The translations under genes and the position numbers were made by a program. From the NCBI GenBank assembly GCA_030052745.1, contig JANBVO010000003.1:1612001-1676000 (forward strand): a stretch of 64,000 nt of DNA. The letters run 5' to 3'. The stretch is from Pleurostoma richardsiae. Its lineage: Eukaryota; Ascomycota; Sordariomycetes; Calosphaeriales; Pleurostomataceae. The notes under the pieces are model-generated. The model worked only from the letters and a program-made list of their open reading frames with translations, did no database searches and was not told the origin of the DNA. Positions within the stretch are counted from its first letter, which is position 1. Every line of letters begins with the position of its first letter. Below are positions 32,934 to 43,845 of the stretch, one piece after another.

Positions 32934-35460
32934 GACGGTTGGGGGTGGGGTCGTTGTCGCGCCAGGGGATGACGATGAGCTCTCGGGGCGCTGAGAAACA
33001 AAGAAGACGGCAGGGGGACAAAGTGCCCTTTTGTTGACTTGACTGCTCCAAAGGAGGGATCATGTTTTTGCGCATTTACACTTGGCGTTAAGGATCTCTG
33101 GACTGGACCGGGACAAAACGGCCTGGTTCTGCTTTCCGCGAGGACTGGAAAACAGCTCGCGCTGCATCTGCATTCTGCATTTATGGTTGGGTATTGGAAA
33201 AAACCAAGGGCGTCTTGCACTCCGGAAGGGCACTTGGAACACATGCATTCGACGGGAGTCTTCCATTTGTCTAGGGAAGATACGGGACTGGAGCGGTCAG
33301 GCAGGAGAGCATCAGGGAAATATGAGTATATAGCTCGCATGCATGGGCAGCGGGAGTCAGCCCGGTATATAGACGGCTCCCGACAGCATGAATATACTGT
33401 CTAATGCTGGAACATTGCGTTTGCCGCGGTGAAGACATGATCTTGGTCCAGGAGGCGTGGTCGCGACGTGATGAAGCCAGGCTGGATCATCCTTAGTACA
33501 GGCGAGACGCGTGCGAAATAATAAAAGACACCGTAACGTCCGTCAAAAAAAGGGGGAGATAACACAGACCAAAAAAAGGAGTTATAAAAAGGGGGGTGTT
33601 GAGGAAAAGGGGAGAGTCGAACGTAGGGCAAAAAGAACCGCCTGGCCATTCTGAGCGGCCGGAAAAGTCCCATTTTTTCCTCTTGGGTAGCCATTTAATC
33701 GACGTGTGCACGATTCAACGTGGCCACGGACGTCTAATGGCATTGCGTGGTTCTGATGGTCCTGCCCCGTTGAGATATTTGGTCCCTTTTTGAATCTATA
33801 AGGGGAGGTCGACTTCGGATGGAAACTGCTGCCTGCTGCCTGCTGTCGAGGGCATGCAGACGCACCCCTTTTTTGCTCGTCTCAATGGCTACGAGGAGCT
33901 TTAACTACACTTTCTGTCTTCAGTGAAGAGTCTCCACGGATATTCTGCTTCGAGGAGCCATTATGGGAGCCATAAAGGTTGTAGATAGTATACTACTTTC
34001 TGCCTGGCGAAATGAGGTTACTCGTACAGGCGGTCGCGAGGAGAGAGAATACAGTCTTCGAGCAGCTGACTACCTGCCATAGCAAGCACATGTCAAAGAC
34101 GACGCATTCAGTAGAGTGAGTAAGACTTGGCGGGACTGGGGACAATATGTTTCTCGTCATTACAATAGAGTCCTGACACATTCCTGTCTCGACGAGGGGC
34201 CAAGAAGGTAGGTGAAGCCGGGGTGCTGCAGGGCTATTGCTGTATCCTGCTCCTCACACAGGGGCTGGCTCGGTGGTCTGACACCTGAAGGTGAAGATGC
34301 GGAAAGTGGCTTTCCTAGCTTTCCCTTACAACTGCTGGTTATCCGCGCAGCCTCCCTGTTGCAATCGTGTAGTTCGATGCTCTATCCCAGCCGCGACATC
34401 ATCAAGTAAGAGGAAGATCGGCCTTGGAGGAATCCATGTCGTGAAGGCCATGACCCCAATTTACACGGCTGAGCTTTTGATAGATTCGATTTTATTTCCT
34501 TTGTTGTACGATCAAAGGAGGTCCTGCGGTATCGCCTGCATCGATGTCTTGGGCCTGCGGGCTACCAGTTGAATCCGGTGTTATATCTTGTACGCCCTGT
34601 GCGGTGCGATCTCCGTGTGGCCGCACCACGCTCTCAGTTTGTTGGTTTCGAGCGTTCGCCCCTGAAATCTCGACGAGACCACGCATATCCAACCAACTCC
34701 CATACAAGCCTCCTACCCCTCCTGACAGGTCCGGTAGGTGCGCGTTTGCTTCGGTTTTCTTCGTCTACCTAGGTACTGTAGCAACGTCCGTGGATATAGA
34801 TGATCTGGCAGTTGGAGTCAGTTGTTCCTATGGTGATACATTGTGTCACACACCTTAGCTGGGTCAGACCCTCAATGAAGGCGTATAAGTAAGGTACCTG
34901 ATATCGAGGTAGTTTCCAAGTCTAACTACCTAGGTTCCTAACGACGAGACAATGCTGATGTACCTGTACTGTATACCGCCGTAGGTGCACAAGGAAGGAA
35001 CATAGGATCTCCTTGTCTCGAGGCTTCTAAAAGGGGGAGGCAAGACTGTACCTAACCCTCACGAAGTTGCTGCATCAACAGGTATCTAGAAGTACTTTAC
35101 GTACGTACCGTGGGTACCTAGGTAAGGTGCCTATCCTTCCAACCCTCGCCTGGCTGCCGTTTCCAGCATGTTGGTCCCTTCGTTTCCTCGCCTCCTCCTC
35201 TCGTTCAGGCTTCTTCCCTGTCCCTTTTCTGAGCATCGACCACTCGTGCTTTCGTGCCCTTCAACAACTGTCCACACATTCAGGGCCACACTCTGCCAAA
35301 ATCAACGTCTGAACCAGTCCTAACGCCACAGCCAGATCTGCTATATCGTCCGCACCGCGACTCGTCCTCTGCCCTTTCAGCCCTGTGTCGCCGATAGGAC
35401 GCGCCTCCCCCAAGATCGGCAATCTCTCCAGAGTGAAGATCAGCCACAGACCTGCCCAGC
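32934..35460. other. Long intergenic region with TACCTAGGTA palindromes
   Basis: About 2.5 kb. The left part (32934-33400) is 3' flank of the GH76 gene. A-rich and G-rich short runs (AAAAAAAGGGGG type) lie near 33545-33600. Near-palindromic TACCTAGGTA words lie at 34766-34775, 34927-34936 (one mismatch) and 35115-35124, in a segment rich in GGTACC/AGGTA words. No gene is supported. Confidence 0.5.
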
Positions 35461-36009
35461 ATGTCCTTCTACAACACCAACGGTAGTCCCGGAGACACCG
35501 TCTCCAATCCCCATGACAACCTCGGCGACGGGCCTGCCGGAAAGATGACGGCTACAGAGGTTGGAGTCATCGTCGGCGTAGTCCTCGCCTTCGTGGCATT
35601 TCTTGTCCTTGTCTTTTTCTATCGAAAGTCTAGCAATGACCCGACACGCCAGGCTCAGGCGGGTACAGGTAGTGGAGGTAACAGAGGACCTATATCCCAG
35701 GCGCGTGACGTGGAGATGAAGGACCAGGACGCTCGCTCCAGCTCCTCTATCACGGTGGTTGCTAGCCAACCAGAGACTCCGGCTACTGCTCCAGATTCAA
35801 GTGTCCAGAACGTCATTCATGACACTGCACACGAAACAGAGAATAGAGACTTCTTGGAGAGGTTCGGGGCAGGACGTCATGGCGGTGAGTTCCGTTTGCC
35901 CCTTTCAGTTGCAGTGACCGGCTGGCCACCGACTCTGTAACTGGAACTCTAAGCATTGCTGACAACATTGGCTACAGCTAACCCGCAGCACGGCCCTGGG
36001 ATGGTATGA
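35461..36009 (+). CDS. Small single-pass membrane protein of unknown function
   Basis: Two exons (35461-35884, 35978-36009) give 151 residues. If the intron is retained, the frame instead ends at 35940 with 159 residues. The N-terminal ~32 residues are polar. A single hydrophobic helix (VGVIVGVVLAFVAFLVLVFF, about 34-53) is followed by a YRK stop-transfer and a Ser/Thr/Gln-rich, probably cytosolic tail with VEMKDQDARSSSS and ENRDFLERFGAGRHG. No signal peptide precedes the helix, so type III or signal-anchor topology is likely. The helix resembles those of fungal SKG6/Mid2-type membrane proteins but there is no mannosylated ectodomain. I do not recognise a family. It lies 353 bp upstream of the CCCH gene on the same strand, and the two could belong to one longer transcript. 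Confidence 0.55.
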
Positions 36010-36362
36010 TTCTAGCCGGGTCTATGCATTTCAAGGCAGCATTGCATACAGCGGAACCGCCGCTTTGTTTGTTTGATCAGTTATCGTATACCTGGCATTG
36101 CAGCGCCCAGAAAAGTGCATTACGGAACTTCATGGCTATCGTGTTCGAGCACAGACTGATATAGCTTATAAAGGAAGGGGAAGGCCTGATCTGGTCAGAG
36201 GAGACGTCACGATGACTATTCGCTATTCTTTGCTTTCACTATCTCCGATGTAGGACCAGTTACTCATTACAGAAGACATCGTGGTCTGTAAACTCCGATC
36301 TTCCAAGGCAGCATGCGCTATTACTCAAAGTGAACATCATACCTAAACGACAGACTCCAACT
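36010..36362. other. Short intergenic spacer
   Basis: 353 bp between the small membrane-protein gene and the CCCH gene, with no distinct feature seen. Confidence 0.5.
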
Positions 36363-37340
36363 ATGTCTCAGAACACTGCTAGGGAAGCTCTCGAGGCTTA
36401 CCTAAAGATCAAAGAGGTAAGATCATACCTACCCATAACAACAGAAGCGAGTGAACTGCGCTAACCTACGATACATGCAGTGCCTGGCCACGCTTGTCCT
36501 GACGGGCTGCCTCACTGAGGTTTCTAGCAGACTTCTGGAGAAGGACATCCAAACGCTCGTTGTCCTGAATGCAAGGGGTACTTCTAGCAATGCTGTCCTA
36601 ACAAGCTCGGATCTCATAGACCTCGGCCACGATGACCTACCTAACGAGAGCGTTCCGAACGGAAAGCCTCGTAATGAGGCACATGCACAACATGTACAGG
36701 CTATTAGGGGACCCCGCCACGATGCCGTAGAGCGGGAGAACGCTTCGGAGTGGTTGTACCCTGAGACACCCGAGAAGAAGTTATCGCCGATACCACAGGC
36801 CGGCTTGAGGGCCTCGCGGTGGACAAGTAGCAGCGAACGGAGCTCCCACACTTCTACCGATACAGAGCACGTGAGTCTCGTCTTTATGCATGTCGCCCCA
36901 TATGGACGTTGTTATAGACTCACAAGGCTTACTTGCCCCAGCGGAGCCTCGCTCCTACGACGAGTCCTTCCCCTCCCCAGTCAGTCGTCTCCAGCCTAGC
37001 GCAAACGACCTCCGCGACCCTGAGCAGCGTCGTATGCCCCCACTGGATAGGGCACAAGTGCAAGAAGGACCAGACACACGGACGCTATCTCCACGAGCTC
37101 CGGCCAGGCTTGCCGGTCGAGCGGCTCGAGTGCTACTGGTGGCGCTCGTACGAATGCAACAAGAGCGCTGAGCAGTGCCGGTTCGAGCACAAAGCTACGC
37201 GGCACGGGATTATGGCGCCGAAGCCGCCCGGGAGGAAGGCGGCGTCTCAGGGTATCGGACCGGCGAAGAGAGAGGACCTGTGGGTGGACTTCCCGGCGGA
37301 GAGTGTTGGGGACTGGGCGGATGATATGGAGATTTCTTAG
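36363..37340 (+). CDS. CCCH zinc-finger protein
   Basis: Three exons (36363-36416, 36481-36870, 36942-37340) give 280 residues. The N-terminal helical segment (MSQNTAREALEAYLKIKE|C) is joined by a 64-nt intron to CLATLVLTGCLTEVSS. The middle (about 55-170) is Ser/Pro-rich and disordered. The C-terminal part holds two finger-like units. The second has a full CCCH pattern, C212-x7-C220-x6-C227-x3-H231 (CYWWRSYECNKSAEQCRFEH). The first (C180-x7-C188, CPHWIGHKCKK) lacks the third cysteine at the expected spacing and offers His194/His199 instead, so it may be degenerate. CCCH fingers usually bind single-stranded RNA. The domain arrangement recurs in filamentous ascomycetes, but I cannot assign a target. 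Confidence 0.8.
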
Positions 37341-37752
37341 TGGGAAAAAATAGGAGGTAACATACTTCTGGCTTACACAGTGTTCTAACTTACCCATACT
37401 CTTCCAACCTGCTTACCCCCCTGCCTACCTGTACCTTCGTGCCCTGACTAATTCGACGGCTGAGCACGAGCGACATTGCCAAGAATGACTTATTACTGGG
37501 CTGTAGGGAACCTCGCTTTCTCAAATTGTAGTGCAGATAGCAGAAAGATGTAGGGCGAATAGCCACACTCATATTGAGAGGGTCTAACAGTGGCCTCGCC
37601 TACATGATGAGTTATGTTAGCATTACTACATATCTACCCTCAGGGCCCCTCATGTACCCGGGGGCCTCCATTGTCACGAAAAGAGCGGCTGAACTATGCC
37701 TTTCAGAATGGATATGAATACAAGTCTATATCTCCTTGACAAGGATGCCACC
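37341..37752. other. Convergent 3' intergenic region
   Basis: About 410 bp between the facing stop codons of the CCCH gene and etr1; only presumed 3' untranslated sequence is visible. Confidence 0.55.
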
Positions 37753-39077
37753 TCACGTGTCACCGAAGACGAACACGCTCTTCCCCGGCCTGAAGCCTTG
37801 CAGAGTCCCCTGCACGGCCTCCTTGAGCGTGGTCTCCTCCGTGTCCCAATCCCACTTGAGCTCCTGCAGCGGCAGGCCCTTGAACTTGCCCTCCCTCATC
37901 AGGTTCAGGATGTCGTTGACCGTCTGCCTCTTGCCCTCCCTGTCCTGGGTGTTCCAGCGGCTGAGCCAGAAGCCCCGGAACCGCAGGTCCTTGAAGATGA
38001 GCAGGCCGGTCGGCAGCGCCACCGGCTGCTTCGACATGCCGCCGTAGGTGACCATCGTGCCGGCCTCGCTGAGCGCCTTGGCCACCGCGGTCGCCGACTT
38101 GCCCCCGACGCAGTTGAGGCCCAGCATGACCTTGTCGCGGCCGCCCCGCGTCCACTCCTCCTTCAGCCGGGCCGTGAAGGACCGGTCCAGGAACTCGGCC
38201 TCCGTCACGACCACCGTGGCGCCCAGGCCCCGCAGCTCCTCCTTCAGCGCCTCCGTCGCCTCGGGCGTGTCGCGCTCGCGCACGACGTTGATGGACCGCA
38301 GGCCCCACAGCGCGCCGAGCTGGATCGCCGCGCGCCCGACGCCGCTGTTGGCGCCGTTCTGGATGAACCACGCGCCGCCGCCCCAGTCGCCGCCGCCGCC
38401 GTACGACCTGACGGTCAGGTCGACGAGGTCGACGAAGTCCCTGAGCATGCGGTACGCGCTGCAGGGGTTGACGGACACGGTGGCGACCTGCAGGGGGGTG
38501 AGCCCCTCCCTGTCGACGCGCAGCAGCGCGGCGTCGGCGTCCTCGACGACGGCGTGCGTGCGCCAGGTGCCGAAGCCGTTGGTCGCGGGGATGGCCCAGT
38601 CGCCCTTCTTGAGGGTGCTGACGCCGGGCCCGACGGCGACGACCTCGAGGGCGCCCTCGTTGCCGGGCAGGGCGGAGGGCTCGGCGGTGCCGATCAGGGA
38701 GGAGAAGGTCGGCTTGGCGCCGTAGGTGCCCTGGATGGTGTTCACGTCGGCCGGGTTGATGGGCGCGGCGAGGGTCCGAACGAGCACGGCCTTGGAGGGA
38801 AGGGAGGGGGAGATGGAGTGGGTGTGGAGCCTGGGACAGATGTCAGTAACTGGAGAGCCGTAGCTGCCAGGATGGACAGCTTGACGTACTTGAGCACATC
38901 GGAGGGCTCGCCGTATTTCGAGAAGACCAGAGCCTTAGCCTGGGTGTAGCCGTACGGACCAGACTTGTGCCGCACCGATGTAAGGGGCCCAAAGCTCTGC
39001 CGAGGAGAGCATCTCGAAGGCCTCAGCAGGCGTGCGTTGAAGCAGCGCGGTGGCCGAATGGTCGCCATGGTCGCCAT
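37753..39077 (-). CDS. etr1: Mitochondrial enoyl-[ACP] / 2-enoyl-CoA reductase (Etr1/MECR)
   Basis: Two exons (39077-38890, 38830-37753) give 421 residues. The N terminus (MATMATIRPPRCFNARLLRPSRC) is basic and acid-free, a mitochondrial presequence. The 59-nt intron has a GTACGT donor; splicing gives SDVLKLHTHSISPSLPSKAV. Signatures of the family are APINPADVNTIQGTYGAKP with the catalytic Tyr, PGNEGALEVVAVG, the nucleotide-binding NGANSGVGRAAIQLG and LGLNCVGGKSATAVAKAL. The enzyme does the last reduction of mitochondrial type II fatty acid synthesis, feeding lipoic acid synthesis and respiration. It is MDR-superfamily without zinc. The region encodes long GC-rich antisense frames that are shadows. 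It is divergent from mtg1, with 507 bp between starts. Two in-frame ATGs (39077 and 39068) are equally plausible starts. Confidence 0.95.
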
Positions 39078-39584
39078 GGTGTCTCAACGGTACAGCTTCA
39101 CCATCAAGAAGGGGCAATGGCGAAGGAGAGTGTGATGTCGTCGCTCAATTGATCACGCCTTATCCTCGACGTTTCGCTGCCGGGGAGCTTCCGGTTGTCG
39201 ACGGCAATATGACGTTGTCGGCTGGATGGGTCTGGCGAGCTTCGACCAATCGGGCGCCCCGGTCCGGCCGTTTACGGATCTCCACTGCATAACCCTAACC
39301 CGAGGCTCAAAAACCGAGATCTTCAAGCTCCGTTTCATATGAGCAAGCAACCTATCTATCTGTATCAGTTGCATGCAGTCAGGTCTGAGGTGGAATGAGG
39401 AAGCTTCTCACGTCATAACCTTGGAGTCGGTCTGGGTGCATTGCCGATGCACGGCTGTCATCTAAGAGGCCAGCAGCGACGTTTACCTCAGCTTGGAAAC
39501 TTCATGTCCTCCATGAGAGATATGCCAGGGAAGCTATGAGCCGCAACTGGGAATTTCATCGCACATCATAAGTCTCATCTCGAG
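39078..39584. promoter_or_regulatory. Shared divergent promoter of etr1 and mtg1
   Basis: 507 bp between two start codons of nuclear genes for mitochondrial proteins. No specific factor site could be assigned. Confidence 0.5.
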
Positions 39585-40757
39585 ATGACAACTTCCTCAA
39601 CAGTGTCTGCGGCTACAACCGCTGCCAAAGCGGCCTTCACCGCCGCGACGGCCACAACGCCTGCTTTCACGCCACGAGCCGTCTTTGAAATATCCAGCAA
39701 CACGCCACGGTCCTACTTCCTCGGGCACCAGCACGCCGCCCTCTCGCGCATGCAGACCGTCCTCTCCAACATTGGCCTGGTCGTCGAGTGCCGGGACTTC
39801 CGTGTGCCCGTAACCAGCTGGAATCCCCTCCTGGAGAGCACCCTCATCGCCTCCTCCGACCGGCCGCGCGCCCGCATCATCGCCTACACGAAGCGCGACC
39901 TAGGCCCCACCGGCGCGGAGGGCAAGGCCGTTGCCAACAGCCTTGCGGCGTTCCACGCCCGGCGCGGCCAGTCGGCGGTCTTCCTCGGCGGGCCCAGCGG
40001 CCTCAGCGGCCGGGGCGGTCTACTGGATGTGATCAAGCGCGTGGCGCGCGAGCACGACAGCCTGACGGGGCTCAGGGCGCTGGTGGTGGGCATGCCCAAT
40101 ACGGGCAAGTCGACGCTGCTCAACAATCTGCGCGCGCAGGGCATGGGCATGGGCAAGGTGGCGCGGACGGGGGCGCACCCGGGCGTGACGCGCAAGCTGA
40201 GCACGCCGGTGCGGATCGTGCCCAAGGAGGAGGAGGACTACATCGACGACCCGGGCGCCAAGCTCGGGCGCGTGGGCGAGGGCGTCTTCATCATGGACAC
40301 GCCCGGCGTGTTCGTGCCGTACCTGCACGACGCCGAGAGCATGCTCAAGCTCGCGCTCGTGGGGTGCGTCAAGCCGGGGCTGGTGCCGCACGTCACGCTC
40401 GCCGACTACCTGCTCTTCCACCTCAACCGGCACGACCCGGCGCTGTACGCCAGGTACGGACCCCCGACCAACGAGGTGCACGAGTTCCTCGAGGGCGTGG
40501 CGCGCCGCACCGGCAAGCTCGCCAAGGGCGGCGGGCCGAGCCTCGAGGCGGCCGCGGACTGGATCGTGCAGCAGTGGCGGGGCGGCGAGCTGGGCCGCTT
40601 CGTGCTCGACGACGTCGACGACGAGAGGCTGCGGCTGGCCGCCGAGGAGAAGGCCGACCCGCCCGTCAGCATGACGCAGAGGAGGAAGATGGAGAAGGAG
40701 GCGCGCAAGGCGAGACACCTCGCGAAGAGGATGGAGGGATCTCAGAAGGCGGCGTGA
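39585..40757 (+). CDS. mtg1: Mitochondrial ribosome-assembly GTPase Mtg1
   Basis: A single exon encodes 390 residues. The GTPase motifs are circularly permuted, as in the YlqF/YawG class: G4 (TKRD, 102-105) precedes G1 (GMPNTGKS, 169-176), then switch Thr in GAHPGVTRK and G3 (DTPG in FIMDTPGVFVP). The lead-in SYFLGHQHAALSRMQ and VECRDFRVPVTSWNP matches fungal and human MTG1. Mtg1 acts in the mitochondrial matrix on the large ribosomal subunit. The N-terminal 30 residues are Ala/Thr-rich with Lys and Arg and no acids, consistent with import. The C-terminal tail is Lys/Arg-rich (QRRKMEKEARKARHLAKRM), plausible for rRNA contact. No intron is needed. Confidence 0.94.
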   Translation: MTTSSTVSAATTAAKAAFTAATATTPAFTPRAVFEISSNTPRSYFLGHQHAALSRMQTVLSNIGLVVECRDFRVPVTSWNPLLESTLIASSDRPRARIIAYTKRDLGPTGAEGKAVANSLAAFHARRGQSAVFLGGPSGLSGRGGLLDVIKRVAREHDSLTGLRALVVGMPNTGKSTLLNNLRAQGMGMGKVARTGAHPGVTRKLSTPVRIVPKEEEDYIDDPGAKLGRVGEGVFIMDTPGVFVPYLHDAESMLKLALVGCVKPGLVPHVTLADYLLFHLNRHDPALYARYGPPTNEVHEFLEGVARRTGKLAKGGGPSLEAAADWIVQQWRGGELGRFVLDDVDDERLRLAAEEKADPPVSMTQRRKMEKEARKARHLAKRMEGSQKAA

Positions 40758-41687
40758 GATGAATATGCTGCCGGAGGAGGCGGATGCCCATGATGATGAC
40801 GTCGATCATTCTGCACCATAGCTCGGATCCAGGAGGAGAACAATAATCGCAAGATCTACCTCCTCCCAGATGGGAAGTGAAGAACGGCGGGGGTGTCAGG
40901 CATAAAAGGTGAAGCAGATGGCATGCGCGGAATCGCTTCTCGTTACTGGAGTGGATATACAGGCTTGGCCAGCGGCTAGGAGAGCAAGCGATGCTGTCTT
41001 GCCCTCCTTCTTTGACTGCGGAGGAGGACGTCAGCCGAGGAAGCGCGAGATCTTCCCAGGCTCAGCCGTACGGGAAGCGATTTCGTCCAGGCGAGCTGTG
41101 CGCTGAAATCAACTAGGGGCCAAGTGATTGTATCAACACCTGACTTTCACCCATTTACAATGTGGAAGAAAGCGTGAAGAAACGTGATGGCCTATCATCA
41201 TTTTTTGTATGTAGCTATGTTGAACAACCCGACTCAGGTATATAGACAAACTGAATTGATACCCCCTATCTCTCAACGCCCAGCCTCATGAGTCTTGTCC
41301 GCAGGTCATTTACCGGGTATTTTTCGATTCGTGCCTCAGAGCAGCCAAGTCTACCGTCCAACCAGCCGGTGCTTTCTGCCCGGCGAGGTGTATAGCAAGG
41401 AGAAAAAAGAACAACGGCCAGAAACCTCAAACACAAGGGTTGCCCCTGAACCCCGCAAGCCAGCTTTCTTCCACTGAGAATTCCCGTCCTACTCCGACAC
41501 TCATACTCCGACAACCTAGACACTCCCCGAGTGACAGGTGAAAGCGAAGAAAAATACAATGGGACCGAGCCAGGTCTCTTAAGCCGACAAGAGAAATACA
41601 GTCATCTTACCATTCCGACCCAAGGTAACACAGAACCTTCGAGCCCCAAAAGAACCTGTTTCAGGTCCGACCCTGACATTTCTCCCC
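40758..41687. other. Convergent 3' intergenic region
   Basis: About 930 bp between the stops of mtg1 and the facing PHD gene. Only short, non-protein-like frames are present. Confidence 0.55.
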
Positions 41688-43845
41688 CTAATTCGTGTAC
41701 TCCTTCTGCCACTTGACCAGATCTCGAGTAAGACTGTCCATCATCTCCACACAGCTCAGCTCCTTGAAGTCCTTGGGCGCGTTGGCCTGATTCGCGGTAG
41801 TGTCGGCATCCGCGCCGTCTGCCGGCTTGTCGCCTGAGGCGTCTTCGACCGCTATCTGCGGTCCTCCATCGGGTGTTCCATGCTCACTAGGTCTTCGGCT
41901 CTCCTGGTTGGGAGGCGTCGCTTCTCCCGCGAGCTCTAGCTGCGTCTTGGATATGAAGTCAAACATGGCGGTCGCCCGTCGCTTCAACTCCGTCATGGAA
42001 ACCTTGCTATTGAAGCCGCCCTTCGACCTGCCATGAGACTTCGGGTGATCTGACGACTTGCCGTGCGAAGTGCCATTGTCGTGGTTCTGCACGTCGCGCG
42101 ATTGCGACCGAGCCGGCGACGCATCGTCCCGGATATCACGATCCTTGGTATACTGGTTCCGGCCCTTGCCTTTCTTCTGATGCGACCGCTTCGGCTTCGA
42201 GCTAGCCTGTGGCGCGGAGCTTGCAGGAGGAGTATCTGGTGTGGGTTGGGAAGAGGGCGGGATCTCGCTGGCCGGATCAGGCTCGGGCGCGGCGGTTGCA
42301 GCAGTCGTTGCGGTTGTTGTTGGCGCAGTCGCAGTGACCATAGTGGTGGTTCCCGCCGTCTTCGCAGTTGCACGCGCCGCCAGAGGTAATTCTTCTGAAG
42401 GATCTGAATCTGTGTCCAGGTGAGCTTCAGATCCTCTGACAAGAATTGTGCTGGCGGGTGTGCTACCTTCGGCTCGCCGGCGCTCCGCCCGTCCCTTGCG
42501 CTTGCTGGCCGCCTCGGCCCTCTGCCGCTCCCTCTCCTCTCGTTCGTTTTTGTCTTTCTGGTTGCGCGACGGGGCAGTTCGTGACTTCTTCGACCCGTTG
42601 CGTGTATTCAAGGCATCATCGGATTCGTCCTGGCTCTCCACAGCCACTCCATCGCCGGAAGGCGAAACCGATCTGGAGCCCGTCCTCTGACGCTTCGTGC
42701 CTTCTTGTTTCCTACAGCACTGTGAGTGTTCATCCTTCACTATGTCACGGAACTTGACATACTCTTCGCTGTCGCTTCTGCCGCGCTTCGTTCTTCTCGT
42801 CCCATTTTCGCCAGGCTCCGGAGCTGCGTCTTCCTTGCTAGCCTCGATCGCGCGGCGCAATTGTTCTTCCTCGTCATATGCAGCATCCCGACTGTTCATT
42901 GTAGAGCGGCGCTTCGAGGTTTGAGTCAAGGAGGATTGTCGACCGCTTCTGGTCTCTTTACCCTTCGGTGACCGTGCGCCATCTTTGCCAAGGGAGGCTG
43001 CCCGTGAGGTGGTCCGCGACTGACGCGCAAGGGGAAGAAAATGGGAATAGGTTTGCCTAGGCATTGCATTAGCATACCGAAGAGTCGCACATGGTGCTGG
43101 CGAGGTTTGGTCTCTTTTGAGAGGCTGGCGAAGTGAGAGACGCTGCCGCCCCACGTAAGAGCTGACGAGCTGAACTCTCAGCCACGCGACTGCGCAGACC
43201 GGAAGCCTCTGTAGGGAAGTGAAGGATTGCCTCTTACTTATTGCCGGATGGATCTCTCGCTGTGTATATCTTGTGGAACTCTGGCTTGCACTGCTCGCAG
43301 AAATACTCTTCGGGGCTGGACTCTTCTGACATGATGCCGACGCAGCCGCCATGTTGCCAGACCTTGCAGATGTCGCACTGCACGTAGAAACCCGCAAGAT
43401 CCTCAACTAATTCGGCTGTTAGAGCGGTCTCAGTGTCAATTGAATCCTTGAGCACACGTTTCGTATCTTCCTCAATGGTCGGAGGGCCAGGGTATTCCTG
43501 CTTCTTGCAGACGCAGCGGACCGACTCGTTGTCGTCCTCGACCTCGTCACTCTCGTTGGGCATGTCGAAGGGTTCTTCTAGCCTTGCGTGGACTCGGTCG
43601 TGTTCGTCGTCTTGGGCGCGCGTGCGGCGTCGGTTGGAGAGGGCGTCGTTGTTGACGGTGATCAAATCGTCAGGTGGCTCGGAGGAGAGCGAAGCGCTCG
43701 GAGTGGATTTTTGGGGTGAGCCCGTCTTGTTGAAGGATCTGGTGCTTCTGTCGGCGCGTCCGGACGTGCTAGAGGTGGTGGAGGAGGAGTGTTGTGATTG
43801 TGACTGTGTGGTTCGCGCTCGAGAGGACCGCCTCGGATCTGCCAT
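41688..43845 (-). CDS. PHD-finger protein, Cti6-like subunit of a histone deacetylase (Rpd3L) complex
   Basis: Two exons (43845-43238, 43056-41688) give 658 residues; the 181-nt intron joins SGNK to QTYSHFLPLARQS. The PHD finger is complete: Cys111, Cys113, Cys157, Cys160, His165, Cys168, Cys183, Cys186, with WQHGGCVGI as core. An insert of about 43 residues between the first two zinc pairs (after CVCKKQEYPGPP) is long for a PHD finger but typical of fungal Cti6 proteins as I recall them. The remainder is disordered and charged, with a Glu/Arg coiled segment (REERERQRAEAASKRKG) and a C-terminal block ending SLTRDLVKWQKEYTN. Yeast Cti6 reads H3K4 methylation and links Rpd3L to Cyc8-Tup1. The start ATG at 43845 is the first in frame. 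Confidence 0.85.

Noticed and set aside
37696-38949. 417-codon frame antisense to etr1
   Set aside because: Arg/Val/Leu/Gly-biased shadow of a GC-rich exon; the opposite strand has full family motifs.
39788-40762. 324-codon alternative frame inside mtg1
   Set aside because: Composition is Arg/Gly/Gln/Ala-skewed as expected of a shifted frame; mtg1 explains the DNA.
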